A stretch of DNA of 39,855 nucleotides from Ruegeria faecimaris. GTDB lineage: Bacteria; Pseudomonadota; Alphaproteobacteria; Rhodobacterales; Rhodobacteraceae. The position numbers and the translations under genes are program-made. The notes under the pieces are model-generated. The model did not search any database. It was not told the DNA's origin and saw only the letters and a program-made list of their open reading frames with translations. The DNA lies in NCBI RefSeq assembly GCF_900182615.1, contig NZ_FXTE01000021.1, positions 1 to 39,855 of the forward strand, in the 5' to 3' direction. Shown piece after piece: positions 8,847 through 17,911 of the stretch (its first letter is position 1; every line of letters starts with the position of its first letter).

Positions 8847-9056
8847 TTTCAGATTCCTTCCATTAGCGGTTCTTGTCGAGAACGACGAAATCGTGAATCA
8901 ATGCTAGCTGAGAACTCTGTAATTCGATCTTTGCAGGAATCATCATTTCCTTTGATCTTTGCACTGTTAGACCCCTGCCCGCGGTAACCGGTGCGCACTT
9001 TGGCCAGCCTCGCGCGCGCAGGAGCATGCTCATCCAGGACGTGTTTTGGGTGATGC
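8847..9056 (-). other. Intergenic gap upstream of the cassette
   Basis: A 210-bp gap between the regulator gene (stop at 9057) and the cassette (start at 8846). It must hold the cassette promoter unless transcription reads through from the regulator. I see no clear sigma-70 consensus or strong inverted repeat. Confidence 0.4.
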
Positions 9057-9884
9057 TTAGTTCATCGAATTGCGATAGCGCCGATACTCTGACGGCGAGA
9101 CGTCGAATTCCCGTTTGAACGCGGTCGAAAAGTTATTCGCATCCTCGTAGCCAACCTTGAAGGCGATGTCCTGAATGCTGTGCTGCCCCTCAAGAACCAG
9201 GGCCGCTGCATAGTTCAACCTGTAGCGCCGAAACCAAGCCATGGGGCCAACGCCGAACTCTTCCTTGAACCGCTTGGACAAGGTGTTCCGGTTTGACCCG
9301 ACCACTTGCGCCAAGGCGTCAATGCCGCCTGTAAATTCGGGCTCGGTAGAAAGGAAATTACAAGCAGCATTGACCAACGTATCTTTTGAAAAGTACTCGG
9401 CAGAGACATTCTGTTTCATCAATGCTCGCGCCGCACTGAATCTGTGCTGGATTTCGCTGGTGACAAATGGATAGGCAATATAGTCGCTGTATCCTTGCGA
9501 ATATACTTCGGCACGCGCCGTCGACAAACCCAGGTTGATCAGTGCAAAACTGTGCTGGCGCTTATGCGACCCGGCAGGTTTTGGGGCATTGGCCGGCACA
9601 AAACGCTTCAGGCACTGACGTACAACGATTGCTTTTTCATGGTGAGAAATGCCTGTGCTTTCTGCATCGTTCGACACGCGGTATCCCATAGACCTTTCAA
9701 CTATGCTGCGAAATTCGGACAATAGGCGCGGTGTAAACTCCAAGCAGATCACTCGGTCACGATCATAAGGACTGTGCATAAAATTCCCCATCCAAAAAAA
9801 CTTCTGAAAATTTTGTAGGGCGCCACGCAGAGTGCGACCTCTGCTGATCTGAAAAATCAACTTGAGTCGCTGAGCCGCCACCAC
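9057..9884 (-). CDS. AraC-family transcriptional regulator
   Basis: A protein of up to 275 aa. The C-terminal 90 residues form the AraC double helix-turn-helix: LAQVVGSNRNTLSKRFKEEF, then SIQDIAFKVGYEDANNFSTA, then FKREFDVSPSEYRR, which closely fits the family. The N-terminal sensor half is not recognised. The longest frame starts at a GTG (9884) without a good ribosome site. An ATG at 9779, preceded by GGGG six bases upstream, is a plausible alternative that would shorten the protein by 35 residues. It diverges from the oxidoreductase gene at 10061 and lies upstream of the cassette at 189-8846 in the same direction, so it could control either. Confidence 0.85.
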   Translation of the reverse strand: MVAAQRLKLIFQISRGRTLRGALQNFQKFFWMGNFMHSPYDRDRVICLEFTPRLLSEFRSIVERSMGYRVSNDAESTGISHHEKAIVVRQCLKRFVPANAPKPAGSHKRQHSFALINLGLSTARAEVYSQGYSDYIAYPFVTSEIQHRFSAARALMKQNVSAEYFSKDTLVNAACNFLSTEPEFTGGIDALAQVVGSNRNTLSKRFKEEFGVGPMAWFRRYRLNYAAALVLEGQHSIQDIAFKVGYEDANNFSTAFKREFDVSPSEYRRYRNSMN

Positions 9885-10060
9885 AACTTTCGATTGAGTA
9901 CAAAAGGTCTGGGAACTTCTGTTAACTTATTCACATATTGCATTATTAGACCAATCCAATACGGTATTAACCATAAATGAATGGCAAATTGCCAAGGGTT
10001 CTCCTTGCCAGCCAGACCAAGCTATGCCTTCTTCTGCCAACGCAATGGGAGACATGGCAG

Positions 10061-11083
10061 ATGAGCGAAGCGGTCAAGCTGACACTGGATGAGATACGAA
10101 ACCTAAGCCTGACCATTCTGTCCGGATCCGGATACGGGCCGGACCATGCAGCGGCCATCGCGGATATGCTGGTCACCTGTCAAATTGATGATTGCCAGTC
10201 GCACGGCCTGTTCCGACTGTTCATGTGCAATGACACCATGAAGGCAGGCAAGATTGACGGAAATGTCGCGCCAGCCATTACCCAATCGGATAACGCCATC
10301 GTTCGGGTCGATGCTCGCGGAGGTATGTCCCTGCTGGCATTTCATGAGGCACTTCCAATTCTGATCGAGAAAACCCGAACCCTTGGTATTGCAGCCATGG
10401 CCATCAATCGCTGTTTTCATTTCTCTGCGCTCTGGCCCGAAGTGGAGCGGCTATCTGCTGCCGGCCTTGCGGCGATGGCGATGGTACCAAGCCATTCCTG
10501 GGTTGCCCCAGCCGGCGGCACCCGCGGTTCGTTGGGCACCAACCCGCTGGCATTCAGCTGGCCGCGACAGGGCAAGGATCCCTTCACCTTTGACTTCGCA
10601 ACAAGCGCCTTTGCCCGTGGCGAAATCGAACTCTATCGCCGCGCAGGCAAGCCCCTACCCGATGGCGTAGCAATCGATAAGGACGGCAACCCAACCAACG
10701 ACCCGCAGGCTGCGATGGAGGGTGCGATGTTGACCTTCGGCAGCTACAAGGGTTCGGCCCTGTCCATCATGATCGAACTCTTGGCCGGTCCGCTGATCGA
10801 CGACCTGACCAGCCTGGAAAGCATGGAGTTTGCCGGCAACTCAGGCGGCGCCCCCTATCATGGTGAAATCCTTCTGGCCTTCGATCCGGGGCATTTCAGC
10901 GGTGGCCGAATAGACCCGAACGATGCAAGGGCAGAACGCCTGTTCGCTGACATCACCGATCAGGGCGCGCGCCTGCCATCGCAACGCCGGTTTGCCGCCC
11001 GGGCCCGCAACATCGAACGCGGATATGTTGAGATTGCCAAAACCCTCTATGACGATCTGCAAGAGTTGGCCCAACAGATTTAG
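10061..11083 (+). CDS. Ldh2/DpkA-like NAD(P)H-dependent oxidoreductase
   Basis: A 340-aa protein of the malate/L-lactate dehydrogenase-2 family, which uses a non-Rossmann NAD(P)H site. The ATG at 10061 is chosen because GGGAG lies 9 nt upstream; an upstream ATG at 9977 has no such site. Motifs typical of the family are DDCQSHGLFR (about 43-52), HFSALW (about 124-129), SLGTNPLAFSWPR, DFATSAFARGEIE and FGSYKGSALSIMIELLAG. HFSALW and the long RRAGKPLPDG segment are closest, from memory, to delta-1-piperideine-2-carboxylate/delta-1-pyrroline-2-carboxylate reductases (DpkA), acting in lysine, pipecolate or hydroxyproline catabolism. Substrate is inferred. The divergent AraC-type regulator may respond to such a compound. 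Confidence 0.8.
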   Translation: MSEAVKLTLDEIRNLSLTILSGSGYGPDHAAAIADMLVTCQIDDCQSHGLFRLFMCNDTMKAGKIDGNVAPAITQSDNAIVRVDARGGMSLLAFHEALPILIEKTRTLGIAAMAINRCFHFSALWPEVERLSAAGLAAMAMVPSHSWVAPAGGTRGSLGTNPLAFSWPRQGKDPFTFDFATSAFARGEIELYRRAGKPLPDGVAIDKDGNPTNDPQAAMEGAMLTFGSYKGSALSIMIELLAGPLIDDLTSLESMEFAGNSGGAPYHGEILLAFDPGHFSGGRIDPNDARAERLFADITDQGARLPSQRRFAARARNIERGYVEIAKTLYDDLQELAQQI

Positions 11084-11147
11084 CCCCCTTCCCCTCAGCA
11101 AAGCAGCTGGCTAAGAAGTCTCTCCGAACGACTGTCAGGAGGCCCCA

Positions 11148-13454
11148 TTGGACCGCATCGCCCGCACCATCGCCACCGAGATCAACGCCCGACCCGATCA
11201 GGTAGGGGCCGCAGTAAAATTGCTGGACGAAGGCGCGACTGTGCCCTTTGTTGCGCGCTACCGCAAAGAAGCGACAGGCGGTTTGGACGATACCCAACTG
11301 CGCACCCTGTCAGAACGCCTGACCTATCTGCGCGAATTGGACGCCCGGCGCACAACCATCCTGAATTCGATCAAGGATCAAGGCAAGCTGACAGATGATC
11401 TTGCAAAATCCATTGCGCTGGCTGACACCAAAGCACAGCTGGAAGACATCTACCTTCCCTACAAACCCAAGCGGCGCACCAAGGCAATGATCGCACGCGA
11501 GAACGGGTTGGAACCTCTGGCTAACGCAATTCTTGCAGACCGGTCTGTCGATCCCGATACCCTTGCCCAATCCTACCTGTCCGAGGCTGTTCCGACCAGC
11601 AAGGATGCCCTGAACGGTGCCCGCGACATTGTCACCGAACGACTAACCGAGAACGCTACCCTGTTAGGCGAACTGCGCAGCTTCATGCAGCGCGAGGCGC
11701 TGCTGACATCGAAGGTGATTGATGGCAAACAACAGGATGGCGCGAAATTCAGTGACTATTTCGACCACTCCGAGCTGTGGGCCAAAACGCCGTCTCATCG
11801 GGCTTTGGCGATGCTTCGCGCGTCAAAAGAGGGCATCGTGACATTGGACATCGCGCCGGACCCCGAGACCGGCGCGGCTCGGGCGGAAGCGATCGTCGCA
11901 TCACATCTGCTAACCCGCACGGATTCAACTGCCGATACTTGGTTACGCAAGGTGGCCGGTTGGACCTGGAGGGTAAAGCTCTCGCTGACGATGATGGTTG
12001 ACCTGATGGCCGACCTCCGCAGCCGTGCCCAGGACGAGGCGATTTCTGTTTTCTCTCGCAATCTCAAAGACTTACTTTTCTCTGCGCCAGCTGGCGCCCG
12101 CCCAACCTTGGGGCTGGACCCTGGAATACGAACAGGTGTCAAAGCAGCGGTTGTCGATGCAACTGGCAAAGTGGTTGCAACTGAAACAATTTACCCGTTC
12201 CAACCCAAGAATGACCTTCGAGGCGCACAGGCCACAATCCTGCGCCTGATCGCCCAGCACGGCATTGAGCTTGTTGCAATCGGCAACGGAACAGCCAGCC
12301 GCGAAACCGAAAAGCTGGTCGGCGACACGCTCAGAGATTTGCCCAAAACCGTCACTCCTCCCACCAAAGTCGTGGTCTCGGAAGCCGGAGCATCGGTCTA
12401 TTCCGCATCCGAACTGGCCGCCCGAGAGTTCCCTGACCTGGATGTTTCCCTTAGGGGCGCAGTTTCAATCGCCCGTCGTTTACAGGACCCTTTGGCGGAA
12501 CTGGTCAAGATCGAACCCAAATCCATCGGGGTCGGGCAATATCAGCACGATGTGGATCAATATAAGCTTTCGCAATCATTGGCATCTGTCATTGAAGACG
12601 TTGTGAACGCTGTCGGGGTTGATCTGAATACTGCTTCTGCCCCATTGCTGTCGCATGTGTCCGGGTTGGGCCCGGGGCTGGCAGAATCCATCGTGCTGCA
12701 CCGCGACATGAATGGTGCCTTTCAATCTCGTGCAGAGTTGCTGAAGGTGGCGCGCCTTGGTCCCCGCGCGTTCGAACAATGCGCGGGTTTTTTGAGAATA
12801 CGCGATGGGGCCGAGCCCCTTGATGCGTCTTCCGTGCACCCCGAGGCTTATTCCGTGGCCCGACGCGTTGTCGCCGCATGTGGGCTGGATATTCGGCAAA
12901 TCCTGGGGGATGAAGGTGCCCTGAAAGGCCTGCGCGCCGAACAGTTTGTTAACGACAGTTTTGGCCTGCCCACGGTTCAGGACATATTCTCCGAGCTTGA
13001 AAAACCCGGTCGTGATCCCCGGCCACATTTCAAAACTGCCTCGTTCGCTGATGGCGTGGAAGAGATCAGCGATTTGAAACCTGGAATGACCCTGGAGGGC
13101 ACAGTTACCAATGTCGCGGCATTCGGCGCTTTTGTTGATATCGGTGTTCATCAGGACGGGTTGGTGCATATCAGCCAACTGGCAGATCGGTTTGTCAAAG
13201 ATCCCCATGATGTCGTCAAAACCGGCCAGGTAGTTAAGGTACGGGTCGTCGAGGTGGATGCGCCGCGAAAGCGCATCGGCCTGACGATGCGCAAGGATGG
13301 TGGCATTGAAACCCGGCAAAAGCGCGTTCAAAGCAGCGACCAATCGCGGCAAAGCCATACAAAACAAAAAGAAACACAACGCGCAAAAAACGGCAATAAT
13401 GCGCAGCAGGGGGCACTTGCAGATGCACTGAAATCTGCGTTCAAAAAACAATAA
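11148..13454 (+). CDS. tex: Tex-family S1 RNA-binding transcription accessory protein
   Basis: A 768-aa protein of full Tex length. The TTG start at 11148 is fixed by AGGAGG at 11137-11142. Domains in order are an N-terminal helical Tex region ([19 protein letters not shown] near residue 30), a YqgF/RNase H-like domain ([20 protein letters not shown] near 322), a helix-hairpin-helix region ([12 protein letters not shown] and [17 protein letters not shown]), and an S1 RNA-binding domain at about 645-717 ([20 protein letters not shown]). The last 45 residues are Lys/Gln-rich. Tex is a cytoplasmic nucleic-acid-binding protein linked to transcription. It is usually chromosomal, so its place beside a plasmid replicon is notable. 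It is convergent with rep. Confidence 0.95.
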   Translation: MDRIARTIATEINARPDQVGAAVKLLDEGATVPFVARYRKEATGGLDDTQLRTLSERLTYLRELDARRTTILNSIKDQGKLTDDLAKSIALADTKAQLEDIYLPYKPKRRTKAMIARENGLEPLANAILADRSVDPDTLAQSYLSEAVPTSKDALNGARDIVTERLTENATLLGELRSFMQREALLTSKVIDGKQQDGAKFSDYFDHSELWAKTPSHRALAMLRASKEGIVTLDIAPDPETGAARAEAIVASHLLTRTDSTADTWLRKVAGWTWRVKLSLTMMVDLMADLRSRAQDEAISVFSRNLKDLLFSAPAGARPTLGLDPGIRTGVKAAVVDATGKVVATETIYPFQPKNDLRGAQATILRLIAQHGIELVAIGNGTASRETEKLVGDTLRDLPKTVTPPTKVVVSEAGASVYSASELAAREFPDLDVSLRGAVSIARRLQDPLAELVKIEPKSIGVGQYQHDVDQYKLSQSLASVIEDVVNAVGVDLNTASAPLLSHVSGLGPGLAESIVLHRDMNGAFQSRAELLKVARLGPRAFEQCAGFLRIRDGAEPLDASSVHPEAYSVARRVVAACGLDIRQILGDEGALKGLRAEQFVNDSFGLPTVQDIFSELEKPGRDPRPHFKTASFADGVEEISDLKPGMTLEGTVTNVAAFGAFVDIGVHQDGLVHISQLADRFVKDPHDVVKTGQVVKVRVVEVDAPRKRIGLTMRKDGGIETRQKRVQSSDQSRQSHTKQKETQRAKNGNNAQQGALADALKSAFKKQ

Positions 13455-13492
13455 TCTGCAAAAGGGTATGCACCCCCCTGCCCTTACCGCGA

Positions 13493-14752
13493 TCAGTCGA
13501 AAGCGTCTGGCTCTAGCTCTTGCCAGAATTCGAAGATTGCGGTTGCGTTCAGCCCCGAGCGCCACGCATGCGCTCGGAAATGCTCGCGGTCCAGGTCGTT
13601 GTCTAGACCGGCAAGAAACAGTCTTTTATCTGCGTCCCTCTGTGTCGGGTTTCGCCGCGAAACCAGCTCTTCTACGATCGAGAGTTTCCGCGCCCGCTCC
13701 TCCCGCTCGGCTACCCGTTCGGCATAGGCTTTGTCTTCAACCGCCACTTGGGCCTGCCTCGCCTGCGCTTCTTCCAGTGCTTCGGGGCTGGGCTTCGTTG
13801 GCTGTTCCGGTTCAGGTGGCTGATAGTCATCGCGCAATGCAGCCGACAGATAGCCCAATGTGGATTTCACTCCGCCCTTTTGCCTTACGTAATCAAGTTT
13901 CTGCGCGACGTAGTCTTCACCATGTTCGGAAATCCACTGTCGGGCTAAACGGTCCGAGACCCCTTGATCACGTAGCTTCGTGTACACCTGCATATTCCGA
14001 GCACCGTCGCTGTCATCAATTTCGAACATCGCCTTTTGCGGGTTTCCCTTAATCCGAAAGCGAATATCGGTGACCGTCCGGCCTTTCTTTTGGAATTCGG
14101 GTTCGATCAGAATGTCCGAGCTTTTGTTCACCTCGGCAACCGCCGGTTTGATGATCTTGGCGTTGAGATGTTTAAAGCTGGTATAATAGTCGCTGCCATC
14201 TACCCCCATGAGCTTTCGAAACACGTCCAAGGCCCACCAACCGGTCGACCCGATGCGCACAAAGCGATAGCAGTTTTCATACAGTGCCAATCCGTGCCCA
14301 GAACTAAAGTTGCGCTGAATCTGAACGTTGATCAGCGCATAGATTTTGGGATCATACAGCTTCTGCGCCAGCGCCGGTGAGTAGGCATATTCACAAACAC
14401 CATTCTTGAGCTTGGCAAAACTCAGCAGAGAGGAAACACCCCATTCCTGACGCCCCTGCTCATCCAACATGTCCCATTCAGCGACAGTCTCGGCCAGGGC
14501 GCGCAGGCTTGCACGCAAGGTATCAAAATCGTTCGAGTTATAGCCGACCATCATCGCCAGAGTTCGTGCATCGATGGTATGGGTCTGTGCAGATGTCAGC
14601 GCATCATAGGCATTGAGAAGCAGGACATTCGACAGCTTTCGCTGAAGCAATGTCAACTTACCGCTGATGTGAATCGCGGCGACGTTCTTTTTCACCGTTT
14701 CCCTTCGCAAGGCTCCGGATAGGTGATCCATGTCTATTTGTGTTTCCGGCAT
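13493..14752 (-). CDS. Rep_3-type plasmid replication initiator
   Basis: A 419-aa protein from the ATG at 14752; a TTG at 14809 would add 19 residues but has no ribosome site and an atypical N-terminus. The opening KKNVAAIHISGKLTLLQRKL followed by SNVLLLNAYDAL is characteristic of Rep_3 (RepB-like) initiators, which bind iterons and open the origin through two winged-helix domains. The C-terminal third (about 290-370) is Glu/Arg/Gln-rich and probably helical. The gene diverges from parAB, with the repeat-bearing, AT-rich region between them as the likely origin. A GTTTC-N5-GAAAC palindrome lies inside its 3' part (13648-13664). A complete initiator suggests the replicon could be active. Confidence 0.88.
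   Translation of the reverse strand: MPETQIDMDHLSGALRRETVKKNVAAIHISGKLTLLQRKLSNVLLLNAYDALTSAQTHTIDARTLAMMVGYNSNDFDTLRASLRALAETVAEWDMLDEQGRQEWGVSSLLSFAKLKNGVCEYAYSPALAQKLYDPKIYALINVQIQRNFSSGHGLALYENCYRFVRIGSTGWWALDVFRKLMGVDGSDYYTSFKHLNAKIIKPAVAEVNKSSDILIEPEFQKKGRTVTDIRFRIKGNPQKAMFEIDDSDGARNMQVYTKLRDQGVSDRLARQWISEHGEDYVAQKLDYVRQKGGVKSTLGYLSAALRDDYQPPEPEQPTKPSPEALEEAQARQAQVAVEDKAYAERVAEREERARKLSIVEELVSRRNPTQRDADKRLFLAGLDNDLDREHFRAHAWRSGLNATAIFEFWQELEPDAFD
13648..13664. promoter_or_regulatory. Candidate parS site 1 (within rep)
   Basis: The 17-bp sequence GGTTTCGCCGCGAAACC is a palindrome of 7-bp arms around a 3-bp centre. An identical copy occurs at 16770 and a near copy at 15199. The GTTTC/GAAAC arms match those of chromosomal parS. 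ParB binding is inferred. Confidence 0.65.
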
Positions 14753-15180
14753 GATTCTGCCTGACTGCTCTTTTTTGTATTTCTGCCATGAAAGGTACCT
14801 ATCAATCAACTTCTATTAGGTGCCCAAATACAGGATCAGGCTCATCCCGAAAACGGGTACCCTAAACAGATATACCTAAACTTATCCCCAGACCTATCAT
14901 CGCGAGCCCGTCATAAGAACGACTCAGACAGGATCGAACGTACTGGAAACGGCTTTGTAAGTGTCTAATAGCGTCGAAGATCCACGTCCCTGCGAATCGG
15001 TGCCCTTGTTCCTGTCGAATGGTTCCTTTGGTCCCGTATCTGGGCACCTTTGATCCCGGAATCGGATACCCCAGGAACTGTAAATGGGTCCCTAATGTGA
15101 TCTAACTTGTTGTTATAATTATCATATTCTTAATCTAAATCTCTTAAAGACTCTATAAATAATAAACTATTTGTTGGCGT
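14753..15180. other. Probable plasmid origin of replication with GGTNCC repeats
   Basis: A non-coding region between rep and parA. It holds about nine copies of a GGTNCC(C/T) core: GGTACCT 14794, GGTGCCC 14819, GGTACCC 14856, GGTGCCC 14999, GGTTCCT 15021, GGTCCCG 15030, an inverted AGGTGCCC at 15042-15049, GGATACCCC 15064 and GGTCCCT 15087. Spacing is irregular, so these are degenerate iteron-like sites rather than a clean array. From 15097 to 15178 the sequence becomes strongly AT-rich, as expected of a DNA unwinding element. Next to a Rep_3 gene this is the best candidate for oriV. The rep promoter must also lie here. Confidence 0.6.
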
Positions 15181-15198
15181 GCTCTCTCATTTTCTAGA

Positions 15199-15213
15199 GT
15201 TTCGTGGCGAAAC
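15199..15213. promoter_or_regulatory. Candidate parS site 2 (upstream of parA)
   Basis: GTTTCGTGGCGAAAC, the third copy of the palindrome, with one central base changed. It lies about 120 bp upstream of the chosen parA start, outside coding sequence, and could serve both as a centromere and as an autoregulatory operator. Confidence 0.65.
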
Positions 15214-15331
15214 CCAGCCTTGCGCGCAAAAACTGTGGAAAACTTCCGATAGCAGGATAGCTTTAGAAGATAATGTTCGCTACATTCCTAAATATACGCC
15301 GCTAAGGCGAACATCTTCTGAGGCAACGACA

Positions 15332-16717
15332 GTGAACAAATCAAACCAACCTCCGCTACCGCCATATCTGAATCTTGATCCCGCAACAGCGGCCGGGAAG
15401 TTACCTGATCCTATAGGCACCTCTCGATTCGCGAAAGCAGCGGCATTCTGCGCCAAAGGCCGTGAGGATCTTGCCCGCCGAGGTTATGCCCCTGATGGGG
15501 AAAAGCGGCTGCGTAGGTTTTCAATCTGGGAAATAACTAAGTACCTAATTCCGGTTGCACCTGCGCATCTCCGCCGTGTCCTCAAAGCAAATCCTGATCT
15601 TCCTCAAGGCGAAGGAGAAGCTGGTTCAAAATGGTTCACTTTGGAAGAGGTCCTGACCTTGCGCCAGCATTTTGCGGCTGAAGGCGTCAGCACGAAGGAG
15701 TATCTTCCCTACCGGCCTGAAGGGCTTCCGGCAAAGGTTGTTTCCGTTGCAAATTTCAAAGGCGGTGTTGGAAAAACCTCGACCGCCGCCCATCTGGCCA
15801 TGTCCGCCGCCTTGGACGGGTACAAAGTTCTGGTAATCGACCTCGACAGCCAAGGATCCATGACGTCGATCCTTGGCGGCTCCGTCGCAGATGAATGGCA
15901 AACTGTGTTCCCCTTGATCGCAAAGGACTATGCTAGGGCGGTACACGAGGAAAACCGCGTGCGCAATGCGGCAGGTCAACCTGAAATTCCATTGGATGAG
16001 ACCTTGCAAGAAGCGCTTAAAACGACCCCTGGCGATGTAATTCAGAACACCCATTGGCCAAATATTGATCTGATAGGCGCGCAGTTGAACCTTTACTGGG
16101 CCGAGTTCCAGATCCCAGTGTGGAGGATGGGGCTGAGAAGTTGGCCTTTGTGGGACGGCCTGACCAATTTCCTCGAGGATGAAGGTATCCTCAACGATTA
16201 TGACATCGTCTTTCTCGATACGCCTCCTGCACTTGGGTACCTTACGATCAATGCACTGGCTGCTGCAGATATCCTTCTGGTTCCGCTTGGAGCTTCGTTT
16301 CTGGAGTTTGATTCAACGGGTCGGTTCTTTGACATGCTCTATACGACCTTCGCCAGTATCGAGGATGGTGAAAACACGGCACAACGCGCAGCTGGCTTGC
16401 CTGAGCTCAAGTTCGAATGGGATGTTGTACGCGCAATCATCACCCGGTTTGATGCCAGTCAGCAAACAGACATGGCGAACGTAATTCAGGCCTATTTCGG
16501 GGATTTCATGAATGCCTACCGGCAGGACTATACTGCTTTGGTTGGGCAGGCTGGTGAGCAGGTGAATGGGATCTACGAAGCCGACTACCGTGATTTTAAC
16601 CGGGACACATATGTTCGGGGTCGGGAAACGTTTGACCGGACTTACGCAGAATTCAAAGAGGTTCTGATCGGTTGCTGGTGGCGCGACGCTCAGATGGGAG
16701 GAGAGGCAGATGGCTAA
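15332..16717 (+). CDS. parA: ParA-family plasmid partition ATPase
   Basis: A 461-aa protein from the GTG at 15332, which has GAGG 8 nt upstream. The frame is open to 15179, but the upstream part has no ParA character and holds a parS-like palindrome. An N-terminal DNA-binding-like region (about 1-120, with RRFSIWEITKYLIPVAPAHLRRVL) precedes the deviant Walker A motif KGGVGKT at about 143-149. Then come LVIDLDSQGSMTSIL and the Walker B-like DIVFLDTPPALGYLTINAL. This is the large, type Ia form of ParA that usually also represses its own promoter. The stop overlaps the start of parB by 8 bp, so the two are coupled. It should move plasmid copies over the nucleoid with ParB and parS. Confidence 0.92.
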   Translation: MNKSNQPPLPPYLNLDPATAAGKLPDPIGTSRFAKAAAFCAKGREDLARRGYAPDGEKRLRRFSIWEITKYLIPVAPAHLRRVLKANPDLPQGEGEAGSKWFTLEEVLTLRQHFAAEGVSTKEYLPYRPEGLPAKVVSVANFKGGVGKTSTAAHLAMSAALDGYKVLVIDLDSQGSMTSILGGSVADEWQTVFPLIAKDYARAVHEENRVRNAAGQPEIPLDETLQEALKTTPGDVIQNTHWPNIDLIGAQLNLYWAEFQIPVWRMGLRSWPLWDGLTNFLEDEGILNDYDIVFLDTPPALGYLTINALAAADILLVPLGASFLEFDSTGRFFDMLYTTFASIEDGENTAQRAAGLPELKFEWDVVRAIITRFDASQQTDMANVIQAYFGDFMNAYRQDYTALVGQAGEQVNGIYEADYRDFNRDTYVRGRETFDRTYAEFKEVLIGCWWRDAQMGGEADG

Positions 16718-17777
16718 ACGCAGAAGACTGACCGCACCGGACACAACAGAGCTCGAACAGCTTGAAGCGGGTTTCGCCGCGAAACCGTCGATCAGCCCGT
16801 TTGAAGCAAGCTCGTCCGCACCTCCAATAGCTCAGGTTGCGGCTGAGGCCGCTACCTTGGGTGGCATGGCGTCCGTGACAGACAGAGTCGCTTTGGCCCA
16901 GGACCAAGGTGATGCAGCTAGATGGCGCGATGCACAAACCGCCGGTTTGATTGCGGAAAAAATATCGCTGGATCAGATTGATCCGGATTTCATCCGCCGT
17001 GACCGGATGGTTGAAGACGAAGAAGCCATGGCGGAACTGTTGGAATCGCTGCGCGTTCACGGCTTGAGAACGCCAATCGAGGTGAGCCGGGTCGGTGACA
17101 GTTTTGGCCTGATCTCGGGCTATCGGCGTCTGGAGGCCTTCAAGCGGCTGTCCCAAAGTGATGCTCGGTTCATCGAGATTCCTGCATTTGTCCGTGAGGC
17201 TGGAACAGGGCAGGGCGCTTACGTCTCGATGGTGGAAGAGAATGAGCTGCGCTCGAACCTCAGCCCTTATGAACGCGGGCGCGTCGCGGTTCTGGCGGCG
17301 GGGCAGGGGGTTTTTGCTTCAACCGAGGCCGCTGTCGATGTGCTCTTTGCTGCAGCGTCCAAAGCCAAACGGTCCAAGGTCCGTAGCTTTGCTATGGTGC
17401 ATGAAGCGTTGGGGGATTTGCTGCAGCATCCCGTGTCGTTGTCAGAAAAGGCCGGGCTCAAGCTTGCTTCGGCATTGCGGGACGGGGCACAAACCAGATT
17501 GCGTCAGGCATTGGCTGGCGCCGGCCCGTTGGATTCCAAATCCGAATGGGGTCTGCTTGAAGCTGCGATCAAGGGCGTGCCGGACGCGGAAAAAGCTAAA
17601 TCGCGAGGCGGGCGCCCGCAGCAGGTGCAACGATTGACACCGGTTGTCCTTCCCACAGGCGGCACAATTCAGGCCGAGGTGACATCTGGGGAACTCCGCC
17701 TCAGGATACGCGGGCGGGAATTTTCAGTTGATGAGGCTCAAAAACTGATCGACCAGATTGGCAACCATCTGGGCTAG
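16710..17777 (+). CDS. parB: ParB-family centromere-binding partition protein
   Basis: A 355-aa protein. Residues 1-80 are a variable region. The ParB/Srx-like domain starts around 85 (ISLDQIDPDFIRRDRMVED, then ESLRVHGLRTPIEV, then LISGYRRLEAFKRL). The ENELRSNLSPYERGRVAVL motif follows near 175, where CTP-binding ParB proteins carry a related ENxxRxxLSPxE sequence, then a helix-turn-helix-bearing region. The C-terminus (about 315-355) is short and may mediate dimerisation. The start codon lies in the last codons of parA. A copy of the parS-like palindrome is embedded in its 5' end and encodes part of GFAAKPS. Confidence 0.92.
   Translation: MAKRRRLTAPDTTELEQLEAGFAAKPSISPFEASSSAPPIAQVAAEAATLGGMASVTDRVALAQDQGDAARWRDAQTAGLIAEKISLDQIDPDFIRRDRMVEDEEAMAELLESLRVHGLRTPIEVSRVGDSFGLISGYRRLEAFKRLSQSDARFIEIPAFVREAGTGQGAYVSMVEENELRSNLSPYERGRVAVLAAGQGVFASTEAAVDVLFAAASKAKRSKVRSFAMVHEALGDLLQHPVSLSEKAGLKLASALRDGAQTRLRQALAGAGPLDSKSEWGLLEAAIKGVPDAEKAKSRGGRPQQVQRLTPVVLPTGGTIQAEVTSGELRLRIRGREFSVDEAQKLIDQIGNHLG
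16770..16786. promoter_or_regulatory. Candidate parS site 3 (within parB)
   Basis: GGTTTCGCCGCGAAACC, identical over 17 bp to the copy at 13648-13664, although the two lie in different genes and reading contexts. That argues for selection on the DNA site rather than on the encoded residues. Confidence 0.65.
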
Positions 17778-17783
17778 CCCTTT

Positions 17784-17811
17784 GACGAGACCGGGATAGA
17801 TCGATCTCGTC
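17784..17811 (+). terminator. Possible stem-loop after parB
   Basis: GACGAGA and TCTCGTC form a 7-bp stem around a 14-nt loop, 7 bp after the parB stop. There is no T-tract, so this is at best a weak or factor-assisted terminator. Confidence 0.3.
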
Positions 17812-17911
17812 GCCAAACAAATCAAAGAGCTGACTGGATTGGTTCGCAGAGGCGAGTTCTACTACTGTCAAGGTAATGATCAAAATGTGGAATAAATGAT
17901 CATTGTGAATT

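Noticed and set aside
13455..13492. Short AAGGG/CCCTT dyad between tex and rep as a bidirectional terminator
   Set aside because: Only about five paired bases and no T-tract on either strand.
12576..13565. 329-aa minus-strand frame opposite tex
   Set aside because: Antisense to the well-supported S1 and HhH region of tex; Cys-rich and without a family match.
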